A stretch of 58,825 bases of DNA from Litchfieldella anticariensis FP35 = DSM 16096. Lineage in GTDB: Bacteria > Pseudomonadota > Gammaproteobacteria > Pseudomonadales > Halomonadaceae. The notes under the pieces were generated by a model. It was not told the origin of the DNA, did no database searches, and saw only the letters and a program-made list of their open reading frames with translations. The translations under genes were made by a program, and so were the position numbers. This document shows positions 35,603 to 43,863 of the stretch, piece after piece (the stretch's first letter is position 1; every line of letters starts with the position of its first letter). Where the stretch lies: assembly GCF_000409775.1 (NCBI RefSeq), contig NZ_KE332391.1:1-58825 (forward strand), given 5' to 3'.

Positions 35603-36601
35603 ATGAAACGCTCAATCGCACCGGCAATCGCCACCCTAGCGCTGGCCATTGCCTTCAGCGGCGCCGTTTCGGCACAAACCGTACTGCGCGCCTCGCACCA
35701 GTTTCCCGGTGGCAAGGGGGATGTACGTGACGAAATGGTCCAACTAATGGCCAAGCAAGTGGCCGACGCCGATGTCGACCTGGAGATTCAAGTCCACCCC
35801 GGCGAATCACTATTTGGCGCACAAGAACAGTGGGGGGCCCTGGTACGTGGTCGTCTGGACATGACCGCCCTGCCACTCGATTACGCCAGCGGCCGCCATC
35901 CGGAGTTCTCGGCCACCCTGATGCCAGGCCTGGTGCGCAGCCATGAACGCGCCCAGCGCCTCAACGACTCCGAGTTCATGAACATGATCAAGGACGTAAT
36001 CCAGGAGGGCGGCGCCCGGGTGCTGGCCGATGCCTGGCTGGCCGGCGGTTTCGCCTCCAGCCAGAACTGCATCACCTCTCCGGACACCGTCGAAGGTCAG
36101 ACCATGCGCGCTGCCGGCCCAGCCTTCGACGAGATGCTCGAGACCGCAGGCGCCTCGATCGCCTCCATGCCCTCCTCGGAGATCTACACCGCCATGCAGA
36201 CCGGGGTACTGGACGGTGCCAACACCTCTTCCGGCTCTTTCGTTTCCTATCGGATCTACGAGCAGGTGACCTGCCTGACCGCGCCCGGCGAGAACGCGCT
36301 GTGGTTCATGTACGAGCCGATCCTGATTTCCGAACAAAGCTGGAGCAAACTCAATGAGGAGCAGCAGCAGGCACTAATCGAGGCCGGCAAGGCCGCCGAG
36401 GAATACTTCACCGCCGAGGCCGCGAATCTCGACACGAAAATGGTCGAGGTATTCAAGGAGAACGGCGTTGAAGTGGTTACCATGTCTCCAGAGGACTATG
36501 ACGCCTGGCTCGAGATCGCCAAGCAGAGTTCCTACAAGACATTTGCCGAGAACGTCCCCAATGGTCAGGCCTTGATCGACGCCGCCCTAGCAGTGGAATG
36601 A
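35603..36601 (+). CDS. matP: TRAP transporter substrate-binding protein (DctP), putative malonate binding
   Basis: The 332-residue periplasmic protein has a signal peptide cleaved near VSA|Q (residue 24) and the DctP fold, with LRASHQFPGGKGDVRDEM, GRLDMTALPLDYASG, GQTMRAAGPAFDEML and MPSSEIYTAMQTGVLDGANTS split across the domain. The last segment contains the conserved region that positions the carboxylate-binding Arg. It opens an operon with the two permeases and the malonyl-CoA decarboxylase and synthetase genes, as in the matPQMAB operon of Sinorhizobium, so malonate is the likely ligand. GGAG lies upstream of the ATG. Confidence 0.85.
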   Translation: MKRSIAPAIATLALAIAFSGAVSAQTVLRASHQFPGGKGDVRDEMVQLMAKQVADADVDLEIQVHPGESLFGAQEQWGALVRGRLDMTALPLDYASGRHPEFSATLMPGLVRSHERAQRLNDSEFMNMIKDVIQEGGARVLADAWLAGGFASSQNCITSPDTVEGQTMRAAGPAFDEMLETAGASIASMPSSEIYTAMQTGVLDGANTSSGSFVSYRIYEQVTCLTAPGENALWFMYEPILISEQSWSKLNEEQQQALIEAGKAAEEYFTAEAANLDTKMVEVFKENGVEVVTMSPEDYDAWLEIAKQSSYKTFAENVPNGQALIDAALAVE

Positions 36602-36630
36602 TACCGTGCCGATAGCTTCGGTCGCGAAAA

Positions 36631-36650
36631 GCCGCCCCTCCCGGGGCGGC
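36631..36650 (+). terminator. Hairpin between binding-protein and permease genes (attenuator or mRNA stabiliser)
   Basis: GCCGCCCC and GGGGCGGC form a perfect 8-bp stem with a TCCC loop, 30 bp after the binding-protein stop and 25 bp before the small permease ATG. There is no T run, so it is more likely to protect the upstream mRNA or reduce read-through than to stop transcription. Such a structure is common where more binding protein than permease is needed. Confidence 0.55.
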
Positions 36651-36674
36651 CATCATGCATTCACGGAGGGCCCC

Positions 36675-37196
36675 ATGGAACACTCGCACATCCACGTAGC
36701 TGCAGCGCCCAAAGGGATCGTCGGCGGCTATATCCGCCTGATGGACAGGCTCTCGAGTGCCACCGCCTACTTGGCGGCGATGTTGTTCGTCGCTGGTGTA
36801 GCGGCGATCTGTCATATGGTCGTCGTGCGCTATGCGCTGGGGATGAGCACCAGTTGGCAGACCGAGTTCACAGTGTTCTCGGTGACCGCTGCCATGCTAC
36901 TCGGCGCCCCCTACGTACTACTGACCGGTGGCCATGTCGCCGTCACCGTGCTACCCGACAGTCTTTCCGGGTTGCCAAGACGCCTCATGCGCCTGACAGC
37001 CTCGCTAGCCGGCCTGGCATTCTGTGCGGCACTGACCTATGCCTCCTGGCTCTATGTGTTCGAAGCCTGGCACGGCGGATGGACCACCGGCTCGGTGTGG
37101 AACCCGCCGTTGTGGCCGGCGCTGCTTCCCATGGCCCTAGGGGCCACCCTACTGACGCTGCAGTACATCGCTGAAATCCTGCGTGGGGAGTGTTGA
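36675..37196 (+). CDS. matQ: TRAP transporter small permease subunit (DctQ type)
   Basis: The 173-residue membrane protein has the four hydrophobic segments of a DctQ subunit and the usual WQTEFTVFSVTAAMLLGAPYV-type region (residues about 60-80) with YVLLTGGHVAVTVL. It starts at the ATG at 36675, with GGAGGG upstream, and its TGA ends 2 bp before the large permease ATG, so the two are translationally linked. It forms the transporter with the DctP and DctM proteins encoded on either side. Confidence 0.88.
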   Translation: MEHSHIHVAAAPKGIVGGYIRLMDRLSSATAYLAAMLFVAGVAAICHMVVVRYALGMSTSWQTEFTVFSVTAAMLLGAPYVLLTGGHVAVTVLPDSLSGLPRRLMRLTASLAGLAFCAALTYASWLYVFEAWHGGWTTGSVWNPPLWPALLPMALGATLLTLQYIAEILRGEC

Positions 37197-37198
37197 AC

Positions 37199-38533
37199 AT
37201 GGATCCCGTCACCGCCGGCATTCTCGTCGCCATCGGCCTGATCGTGCTGATGGCCATTGGCACCCCCATCGCCTTCGCCCTGGGGGGCATCTCACTGATC
37301 GCGCTGGTCGCCGACCGCGGCATCATCGAGCTGACCTACTTCGGCGAGACCTTCTTCGATCGCATTGCCGAATTCGGCTTCGTTGCCATCCCCATGTTCA
37401 TTTTGATGGGGGCTGCCGTGGCCTCTTCACCCACCGGTCGCGACCTCTACCGATCGCTGGACCTGTGGCTCGGCAAGCTTCCCGGAGGCCTGGCAATCTC
37501 CAATATCGGTGCCTGCTCGATCTTCGCTGCCCTGTCCGGCTCGTCGCCGGCCACCTGTGCGGCCATCGGCAAGATGGGCATCCCCGAGATGCGCGCCCGC
37601 GGCTATCCCGATGGCGTCGCAGCAGGCTGCATCGCCGCAGGAGGCACTCTGGGAATCCTGATCCCACCCTCGGTGACCATGATCATCTACGGCATTTCCA
37701 CCGAGACCTCGATCGGCCGCCTGTTCATCGCCGGCGTCATCCCCGGCTTCATGCTGGCCGGGCTGTTCATGATCTGGACACTGATCGCCTGCAAGCTGGC
37801 GGGCGGCTACGGCAATCCACTGGCCGCAACAGCGGAGAGTGTCAAGCGCACCATCCGCGAGAATGTCGACGCCAATCTCAAAGCGCTGGTGAGGGTGCTG
37901 CCCTTCCTTGCCGTGGTACTCGGCATCCTCTTTGCCCTCTACGGCGGGGTCGCCACGCCTTCCGAGGCAGCCGGTGTGGGGGCTTTCCTATGTCTGGCGC
38001 TGGCCATCGTGATCTACCGCATGTGGCAGGTGGGGCCGATCAAACTGATCATGCGCGACTCCCTGCGCGAGAGCGTGATGATCATGCTGATCATTGCGTC
38101 GGCGGAAGTGTTTGCCTATGCACTATCGTCGCTGTTCATCACGCAGACCGTCGCGGGGGCCATCGCCGATCTCGAGGTCAATCGCTGGGTGCTGATGGGT
38201 GTGATCAATCTGTTCCTGTTGGTGGCCGGCTTCTTTCTGCCGCCAGTGGCGGTGATCGTGATGACCGCACCGATTCTGCTGCCGATCATCCTGGCCGCCG
38301 ACTTCGACCCCTACTGGTTCGCGGTAGTGCTGACCATCAATCTGGAGATCGGGCTGATCACACCGCCGGTGGGCCTGAATCTGTTCATCATCAATAGCAT
38401 CGCCCCGGATATTTCATTGCGCGACGTGCTCATGGGCAGCCTGCCGTATGCACTATGCATGATCCTGGGCATCGTTTTGTTGTGCTTCTTCCCGGGGCTG
38501 GCGACCTGGCTGCCAACATTGATCATGGGCTGA
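37199..38533 (+). CDS. matM: TRAP transporter large permease subunit (DctM type)
   Basis: The 444-residue protein has about 12 hydrophobic segments and DctM signatures: MAIGTPIAFALGG, IPMFILMGAAVASS, AALSGSSPATCAAIGKMGIPEM, GGTLGILIPPSVTMIIYG and the late GLITPPVGLNLFII. It moves the substrate with Na+. The ATG at 37199 has GGGGAG upstream and follows the small permease by 2 bp. Malonate is the inferred substrate from the genes that follow. Confidence 0.92.
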   Translation: MDPVTAGILVAIGLIVLMAIGTPIAFALGGISLIALVADRGIIELTYFGETFFDRIAEFGFVAIPMFILMGAAVASSPTGRDLYRSLDLWLGKLPGGLAISNIGACSIFAALSGSSPATCAAIGKMGIPEMRARGYPDGVAAGCIAAGGTLGILIPPSVTMIIYGISTETSIGRLFIAGVIPGFMLAGLFMIWTLIACKLAGGYGNPLAATAESVKRTIRENVDANLKALVRVLPFLAVVLGILFALYGGVATPSEAAGVGAFLCLALAIVIYRMWQVGPIKLIMRDSLRESVMIMLIIASAEVFAYALSSLFITQTVAGAIADLEVNRWVLMGVINLFLLVAGFFLPPVAVIVMTAPILLPIILAADFDPYWFAVVLTINLEIGLITPPVGLNLFIINSIAPDISLRDVLMGSLPYALCMILGIVLLCFFPGLATWLPTLIMG

Positions 38534-38579
38534 AGGGCGCCACGCTCACACCCCACCACAGGACGAGGGGCAAGCCATC

Positions 38580-39941
38580 ATGAACATGAGCTTCCTACAG
38601 GAACTGTTCAACAGCATCACCCAGCGCGATGCGCTACTGCGCCGCCGCAACAATGAGCACATCACCCCAGACCATGCCCACATGATCGAGGCCTGTCATG
38701 TGCTGCTGGAAAGCGATGGCGAGGCCTCCAGCATCACCCTCGCCAGCCGCGCCCTGGCGCTCTACCGACGGCTCGATGACGAACAGAAGCAACGTTTCTT
38801 CGAGCGTATGGCAGAAGAATTCGCTGCCGATCCAGAGCGGATCGATGCCGCCTATGAGGCTTATCGTGAAGCACGCGACAACCATCACTTGCAAACGTTG
38901 TTCAATGTCTGCGAGCCGCGTCGTCAGGAACTCCTGCGACGGCTCAACTTGGCCAGCGGCGGCACCTACGAGTTGGTAAGGATGCGCGAGGATCTGCTGC
39001 GCATGATGGACCACTCCTCCGACCTTGGCGCCATCAACGCCGACTTCATCCACCTGTTCGGCTCCTGGTTCAACCGCGGTTTCCTAGTCCTCAAGCGTAT
39101 CGACTGGAATACCCCAGCCTCGATCCTGGAGAAGATCATCCGCTACGAGGCAGTCCACGAGATCCACGATTGGAACGACCTGCGCCGCCGCCTGGACAGC
39201 CGCGACCGCCGCTGCTTCGCCTTCTTCCATCCGGCGATCGGCGACGAACCTCTGATATTCGTCGAAGTCGCCCTGCACAAAGGATTGCCGAAGCAGATCC
39301 AGCCGATCCTCGAAGACTCACAGCATGATCTCGACGACCCCATGACGGCCGATACGGCGGCGTTTTTCGGGATCAGCAATTGCCAGACCGGGCTGCGTGG
39401 CATTTCCTTCGGCAACTTCCTGATCAAGCAAGTGGTGCAGGAGCTCAAATTGGAACTACCTCAACTGCGCCACTTCGTCACCCTGTCGCCGGTTCCCGGA
39501 TTTCGCCATTGGCTCGAGCAGCATTATGTCGAAGAGTCCGGCAGGCTGTCGGATGACGCTCAGCAAACCCTGGCGCTGCTCGACGCGCCGGACTGGCACG
39601 AGCAGCCGGAACAGGCGGAAAAACTCAAGGCCGTGGTCAAGCCATTGGCCGCACACTACCTGCTCGAGGAGAAAAACCGCCATGGGTTACCGCTCAATGC
39701 GGTGGCGAGATTCCACCTTGGCAACGGCGCCTCACTGCACCGCGTCAACTGGCTGGGCGACATCTCCCGCAAGGGCCTGAAGCAGTCCGCCGGACTGATG
39801 GTCAACTACCTCTATGCGCTCGACGATATCGAACGCAATCACGAAAACTATATCGCCAATGCCACCGTTGCCTGCTCCAGCGAGGTTCGCGACCTCGGGC
39901 GGCGAGCCAGGAAGATGACCAAAGGGGAAACCGTCAAATGA
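38580..39941 (+). CDS. matA: Malonyl-CoA decarboxylase
   Basis: The 453-residue enzyme converts malonyl-CoA to acetyl-CoA and CO2. It has the helical N-terminal domain (about 1-165) and the GNAT-like catalytic domain with the family motifs AAFFGISNCQTGLRGISFG, FVTLSPVPGFRHWL and the C-terminal VARFHLGNGASLHRVNWLGD split by position; the Ser in TLSPVPGF and the His in RFHLGNGA are the likely catalytic pair. It follows the transporter genes by 46 bp, and its stop overlaps the start of the malonyl-CoA synthetase gene (ATGA), so the two steps are coupled. Confidence 0.94.
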   Translation: MNMSFLQELFNSITQRDALLRRRNNEHITPDHAHMIEACHVLLESDGEASSITLASRALALYRRLDDEQKQRFFERMAEEFAADPERIDAAYEAYREARDNHHLQTLFNVCEPRRQELLRRLNLASGGTYELVRMREDLLRMMDHSSDLGAINADFIHLFGSWFNRGFLVLKRIDWNTPASILEKIIRYEAVHEIHDWNDLRRRLDSRDRRCFAFFHPAIGDEPLIFVEVALHKGLPKQIQPILEDSQHDLDDPMTADTAAFFGISNCQTGLRGISFGNFLIKQVVQELKLELPQLRHFVTLSPVPGFRHWLEQHYVEESGRLSDDAQQTLALLDAPDWHEQPEQAEKLKAVVKPLAAHYLLEEKNRHGLPLNAVARFHLGNGASLHRVNWLGDISRKGLKQSAGLMVNYLYALDDIERNHENYIANATVACSSEVRDLGRRARKMTKGETVK

Positions 39942-41455
39942 ATCACAACCTCTTCGCCGCCCTTGCCAAACGCATGCAGGCTCGCGGCAACGCCGACTTC
40001 ATGACCACTCGCGAAGGCCATGACTACACCTACGCCCAAGCACTGGAAGTCAGCGCACAACTGGCTGGGGCCTTGGTGGCATTGGGTGTCGCACCAGGCG
40101 ACCGGGTCGCGGTGCAGGTCGACAAGAGCCCCGAAGCGATCCTGCTATATCTCGCCTGTCTACGCATGGGAGGTGTGTATCTGCCTCTCAATACCGGCTA
40201 TACGAACGAAGAAATCCGCTACTTTCTTGGCGATGCCGAGCCGGCGCTGTTCGTCTGCCGCCCCGAAAATATCGACGATGCCCGCCGAGTCGCCAACGAC
40301 AGCGGCTGCCCCAAGGTCGCGTCGCTAGGTACCCGGGCCGACGGCACCCTGATGGAAGAGGCGGCAAGCGCCATGCCTTTCGAGAGCATTGAAGCACGCG
40401 ATGCCAACGACCTGGCGGCCATCCTGTATACCTCGGGCACCACCGGACGCTCCAAGGGCGCGATGTTGACCCATCGCAATCTCGGCTCCAATGCCGCGGC
40501 GTTGGTGGAAGCCTGGCGCTTCAGCGAGAGCGACCGACTGATCCACGCCCTGCCGATCTTCCACACGCACGGGCTGTTCGTGGCCTGCAACGTGGTGATG
40601 ATGGCCGGTGCCAGCATGCTGTTCCTGCCAAGATTCGACGTCGACACGATCATCGAGGAGCTACCGCGTGGTACCACCATGATGGGCGTGCCAACCTTCT
40701 ACACTCGCCTCTTGCAGGACAAACGCCTCACCCCCGAGCTCACTGCCAACATGCGCCTGTTCACCTCGGGCTCGGCACCATTGACCGCCGAAACGCATCA
40801 AGCCTTCGAGCGGCGTACCGGTCACGCCATTCTCGAACGCTACGGCATGACCGAGACCAACATGAACACCTCCAACCCCTATGATGGCGAGCGTATCGCC
40901 GGCACCGTGGGCATGCCGCTGCCGGGGGTCGAGATCCGCGTCACCGACCGCGAGACCCATCGCCCGCTTCCGCAGGGCGAGATCGGTATGCTCGAAGTGC
41001 GTGGCCCCAACGTCTTCATCGGCTATTGGCGCATGCCCGAGAAGACACGCGAAGAGCTGCTCGAGGACAGCTTCTTCGTCACTGGCGACCTGGCCAGTGT
41101 CGACGAGCGTGGCTACGTGCACATCGTCGGTCGTGACAAGGATCTGGTGATCTCAGGGGGCTACAACGTCTATCCCAAGGAGGTCGAACAGATCATCGAC
41201 GAACTCGACGGCGTGGTCGAGTCCGCCGTGATCGGTGTGCCGCATCCAGATTTCGGCGAGGGCGTCACCGCCGTGGTCGTATCCCGTCCCGAGGCGCAGC
41301 TCGATGAAGCCAGCGTGCTCGATGCCTTGACCGGCCGATTGGCCAAGTACAAACAGCCCAAGCGTGTGTTCTTCGTCGACAACCTGCCGCGCAACACCAT
41401 GGGCAAGGTACAGAAGAACCAGTTGCGGCAGCAGTACGAGGACACCTATCGCTAA
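39938..41455 (+). CDS. matB: Malonyl-CoA synthetase
   Basis: A 505-residue acyl-adenylate-forming enzyme that activates malonate with ATP and CoA. The phosphate-binding loop is AILYTSGTTGRSKGAMLTHRN; other family motifs are YGMTETNMN, FFVTGDLASVDERGYVHIVGR and the catalytic Lys region NTMGKVQKNQL. The N-terminal part and length fit MatB. It is the last gene of the malonate operon, placed after the decarboxylase with a 4-bp overlap. Together they turn imported malonate into acetyl-CoA. Confidence 0.92.
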   Translation: MNHNLFAALAKRMQARGNADFMTTREGHDYTYAQALEVSAQLAGALVALGVAPGDRVAVQVDKSPEAILLYLACLRMGGVYLPLNTGYTNEEIRYFLGDAEPALFVCRPENIDDARRVANDSGCPKVASLGTRADGTLMEEAASAMPFESIEARDANDLAAILYTSGTTGRSKGAMLTHRNLGSNAAALVEAWRFSESDRLIHALPIFHTHGLFVACNVVMMAGASMLFLPRFDVDTIIEELPRGTTMMGVPTFYTRLLQDKRLTPELTANMRLFTSGSAPLTAETHQAFERRTGHAILERYGMTETNMNTSNPYDGERIAGTVGMPLPGVEIRVTDRETHRPLPQGEIGMLEVRGPNVFIGYWRMPEKTREELLEDSFFVTGDLASVDERGYVHIVGRDKDLVISGGYNVYPKEVEQIIDELDGVVESAVIGVPHPDFGEGVTAVVVSRPEAQLDEASVLDALTGRLAKYKQPKRVFFVDNLPRNTMGKVQKNQLRQQYEDTYR

Positions 41456-41580
41456 ACCGTCGCCGACAGCACAGAAATCCGGCCCCGACACGACGGGACG
41501 CTGCGGCGAATGCCCAGCGCCCCAGTGGTGTCGAGCCACTATACGCAGCGTCATTGAACCACCCGGCAGGAGACATCGTC

Positions 41581-42183
41581 ATGGCGAAGGTCATCACCTA
41601 CTACTACACCCACGTCTCGCCCTGGAGCTATCTAGGTCACTCGCGACTCGGCGAGCTTGCCGCGCGCCACGGTGCCACCATCGACTACGTGCCGATCACG
41701 CTCAGCGCGATCTTCCCCAAGACCGGCGGGCTGCCCCTGCCCAAGCGCGCTCCGGAGCGGCAGGCCTATCGCATGGCTGAACTGAAGCGCTGGCCGCAGT
41801 TGCTCGGCATCCCTCTCAACAGGGAACCGAAGCACTTCCCGACGGATGACCGCCCGGCAGCTCGCCTGGCGCTGACGGCGAAGGCGCAAGGGCATGACAT
41901 CGCCAGCCTGTCGCTGGCCTTGATGCGGGCCTGCTGGGTCGAGGAGCGCGACATCTCCGAGCCGGACACCCTGCTCACGGTCGCCGACGCCTGCGGGCTG
42001 GATGGCCAGCGGCTGCTGAGCGAGTCGGAAAGCGACCAGGGACAGCAACGCCTCGACGAGGCTTGCGAGAAGGCCGTGGCGGCAGGCTGTTTCGGCGCAC
42101 CCTGGTATATCGTCGACGGAGAGCCCTTCTGGGGCCAGGACCGCCTTGAGCTGGTCGAGAAGGCCCTGACCGGCAAGCTCTGA
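41581..42183 (+). CDS. 2-hydroxychromene-2-carboxylate isomerase family protein (kappa GST/DsbA-like)
   Basis: The 200-residue protein from the ATG at 41581 has the kappa glutathione transferase/HCCA isomerase pattern: YYYTHVSPWSYLGHSRL with the active Ser in SPWSY, then KHFPTDDRPAARL and, near the C-terminus, CFGAPWYIVDGEPFWGQDRLELVE. HCCA isomerase acts in naphthalene breakdown with glutathione, but no such pathway is nearby, and many chromosomal members have unknown substrates. It follows the malonate operon by 125 bp and may be a separate unit. Confidence 0.85.
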   Translation: MAKVITYYYTHVSPWSYLGHSRLGELAARHGATIDYVPITLSAIFPKTGGLPLPKRAPERQAYRMAELKRWPQLLGIPLNREPKHFPTDDRPAARLALTAKAQGHDIASLSLALMRACWVEERDISEPDTLLTVADACGLDGQRLLSESESDQGQQRLDEACEKAVAAGCFGAPWYIVDGEPFWGQDRLELVEKALTGKL

Positions 42184-42197
42184 GCCAACGGGTCAGC

Positions 42198-43679
42198 TCA
42201 GGTACCGCAGAAGGTGCGAAACACTCGTTCCTGTTGAGAAGCCGGTTGTGTATAGGCCTCACGGCCGGGCTGTTCTTCGAAGGGGCGGGCAAGCACTGCG
42301 CGCAACTCCTCGAAGGGTGCGAAATCATCTTCGTCGATGGCAGCGGCGAGTGCCTGCTCGACCCGGTGATTGCGAGGGATATATAGCGGGTTCACGGCGC
42401 GCATGCGCGCGGCGATGACGCCAGGGTCAGCCGTCTCCCGTGTCAACCGTTCGCGCCAGCGGGCCAGCCAAGCCTCGATGGTATTCGCTTGCTCGAACAG
42501 TTCGACCAGCGACGAATCGGCCTCTGCGGATTCGGCGACGTCACCCAGACGGCAGAACGTCAGGGTGAAGTCGGCACGGCCAATGCGCATAGCCTCGAGT
42601 AGTTCCTCGACCAGCGCGCGGTCCCCTTCCTCTTCGCGCTCGAACCCCAGCTTGGCACGCATCACGGCCAGCCACTCGGCTTCGTACCGCGCTGGGTAGG
42701 CATTGATCACCGCCGTAGCCCGCTCGATGGCCCGCTCCTTCTCGTCATCGATCAGCGGCAGCAGGGTCTCGGCGAAGCGTGCCACATTCCACTGGGCTAT
42801 CCATGGCTGGTTGGTATAAGCGTAGCGGCCACCCTCGTCGATGGAGCTGAACACCGTGCGCGGGTCATAGGCTTCCATGAAGGCGCAAGGGCCGTAGTCG
42901 ATAGTCTCGCCGGAGATGGCCATATTATCGGTATTCATCACGCCGTGGATGAAGCCCACGCCCATCCACTTCGCCACCAGCGCCGCCTGACGCTCCTGTA
43001 CCGCCTCGACCAGCGCCAGATAGCGCTCGCCTTCGGGCAGGTCACCAAGCACTGGATAGTGGCGTTCGATCACATGCCCGGCCAGCTCGCGCAGCGCATC
43101 GACATCGCCGCGGGCGGCGAAATACTGGAAGGTGCCGGCACGGATATGACTGGCGGCTACCCGAGTCAGAATGGCGCCAGGCTGCGGAACCCCGCGAAAC
43201 ACCCGTTCGCCGGTGGTCACCGCGGCCAGTGACCGGGTAGTGGGAATGCCCATCGCATGCATCGCCTCGCTGACCAGGTACTCGCGCAGCACCGGCCCCA
43301 ACGGTGCCCGCCCGTCGCCACCCCGGGAGAAGGGCGTGCGCCCCGCCCCCTTCAACTGGATATCGCGCAGTTGCCCCTGCCGGTCGATCACTTCGCCAAG
43401 CAGGACCGCACGGCCGTCGCCCAGCCGTGGCACGAAGGCGCCGAACTGGTGCCCGGCATAGGCCATCGCCAGCGGCTCGGCGCCCGGCGGTATGGTATTG
43501 CCGGAGAACCATTCGGTAGCCTGTTGCTCGTCGACGGCGGCCACATCAAAGCCCAGCGCCTCCGCCAGCGGACGATTGAAGGCCAGCAGTCGCGGTGTGG
43601 AGACCGGTACTGGCTCGAAACGCTCGTAGAAGCGATCGGGCAGACGGGCATAGCGCAAGGAAAAGGTGGGAAACATCAT
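42198..43679 (-). CDS. selO: Protein adenylyltransferase SelO (YdiU)
   Basis: SelO is a pseudokinase-fold enzyme that transfers AMP to Ser, Thr or Tyr of proteins, with a role in redox stress. The 493-residue sequence (ATG at 43679, GGAG upstream) shows the family hallmarks: LAMAYAGHQFGAFVPRLGDGR, QLKGAGRTPFSRGGDGRA, GVMNTDNMAISGETIDYGPCAFM (in parts) and PLYIPRNHRVEQAL. The C-terminus is RTFCGT, so it uses Cys where some eukaryotic forms have selenocysteine. The name does not link it to the selenium cluster 21 kb away. It converges with the HCCA isomerase-like gene, 14 bp apart. Confidence 0.95.
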   Translation of the reverse strand: MMFPTFSLRYARLPDRFYERFEPVPVSTPRLLAFNRPLAEALGFDVAAVDEQQATEWFSGNTIPPGAEPLAMAYAGHQFGAFVPRLGDGRAVLLGEVIDRQGQLRDIQLKGAGRTPFSRGGDGRAPLGPVLREYLVSEAMHAMGIPTTRSLAAVTTGERVFRGVPQPGAILTRVAASHIRAGTFQYFAARGDVDALRELAGHVIERHYPVLGDLPEGERYLALVEAVQERQAALVAKWMGVGFIHGVMNTDNMAISGETIDYGPCAFMEAYDPRTVFSSIDEGGRYAYTNQPWIAQWNVARFAETLLPLIDDEKERAIERATAVINAYPARYEAEWLAVMRAKLGFEREEEGDRALVEELLEAMRIGRADFTLTFCRLGDVAESAEADSSLVELFEQANTIEAWLARWRERLTRETADPGVIAARMRAVNPLYIPRNHRVEQALAAAIDEDDFAPFEELRAVLARPFEEQPGREAYTQPASQQERVFRTFCGT

Positions 43680-43863
43680 GACTCCAGTGACATCGGGCCG
43701 AAGGCAGCAAATCATGCCTACCCTACTCATGACAGTTCGAACTGGCCAGCATTCCCGCATGGCGTCGTACTTCCCTTCTTTAGTTCCGATTCTGGCTAGT
43801 TTTCCCCATTGACGAGCATACACTGTGAAGCATGGAGCCAGACTCGAACCAAAGGACGCCGCT

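Noticed and set aside
42198-43679. SelO as a selenoprotein connected to the selenium cluster
   Set aside because: The frame has no in-frame TGA; the C-terminal residue is Cys, and SelO is an AMP transferase named after its eukaryotic form.
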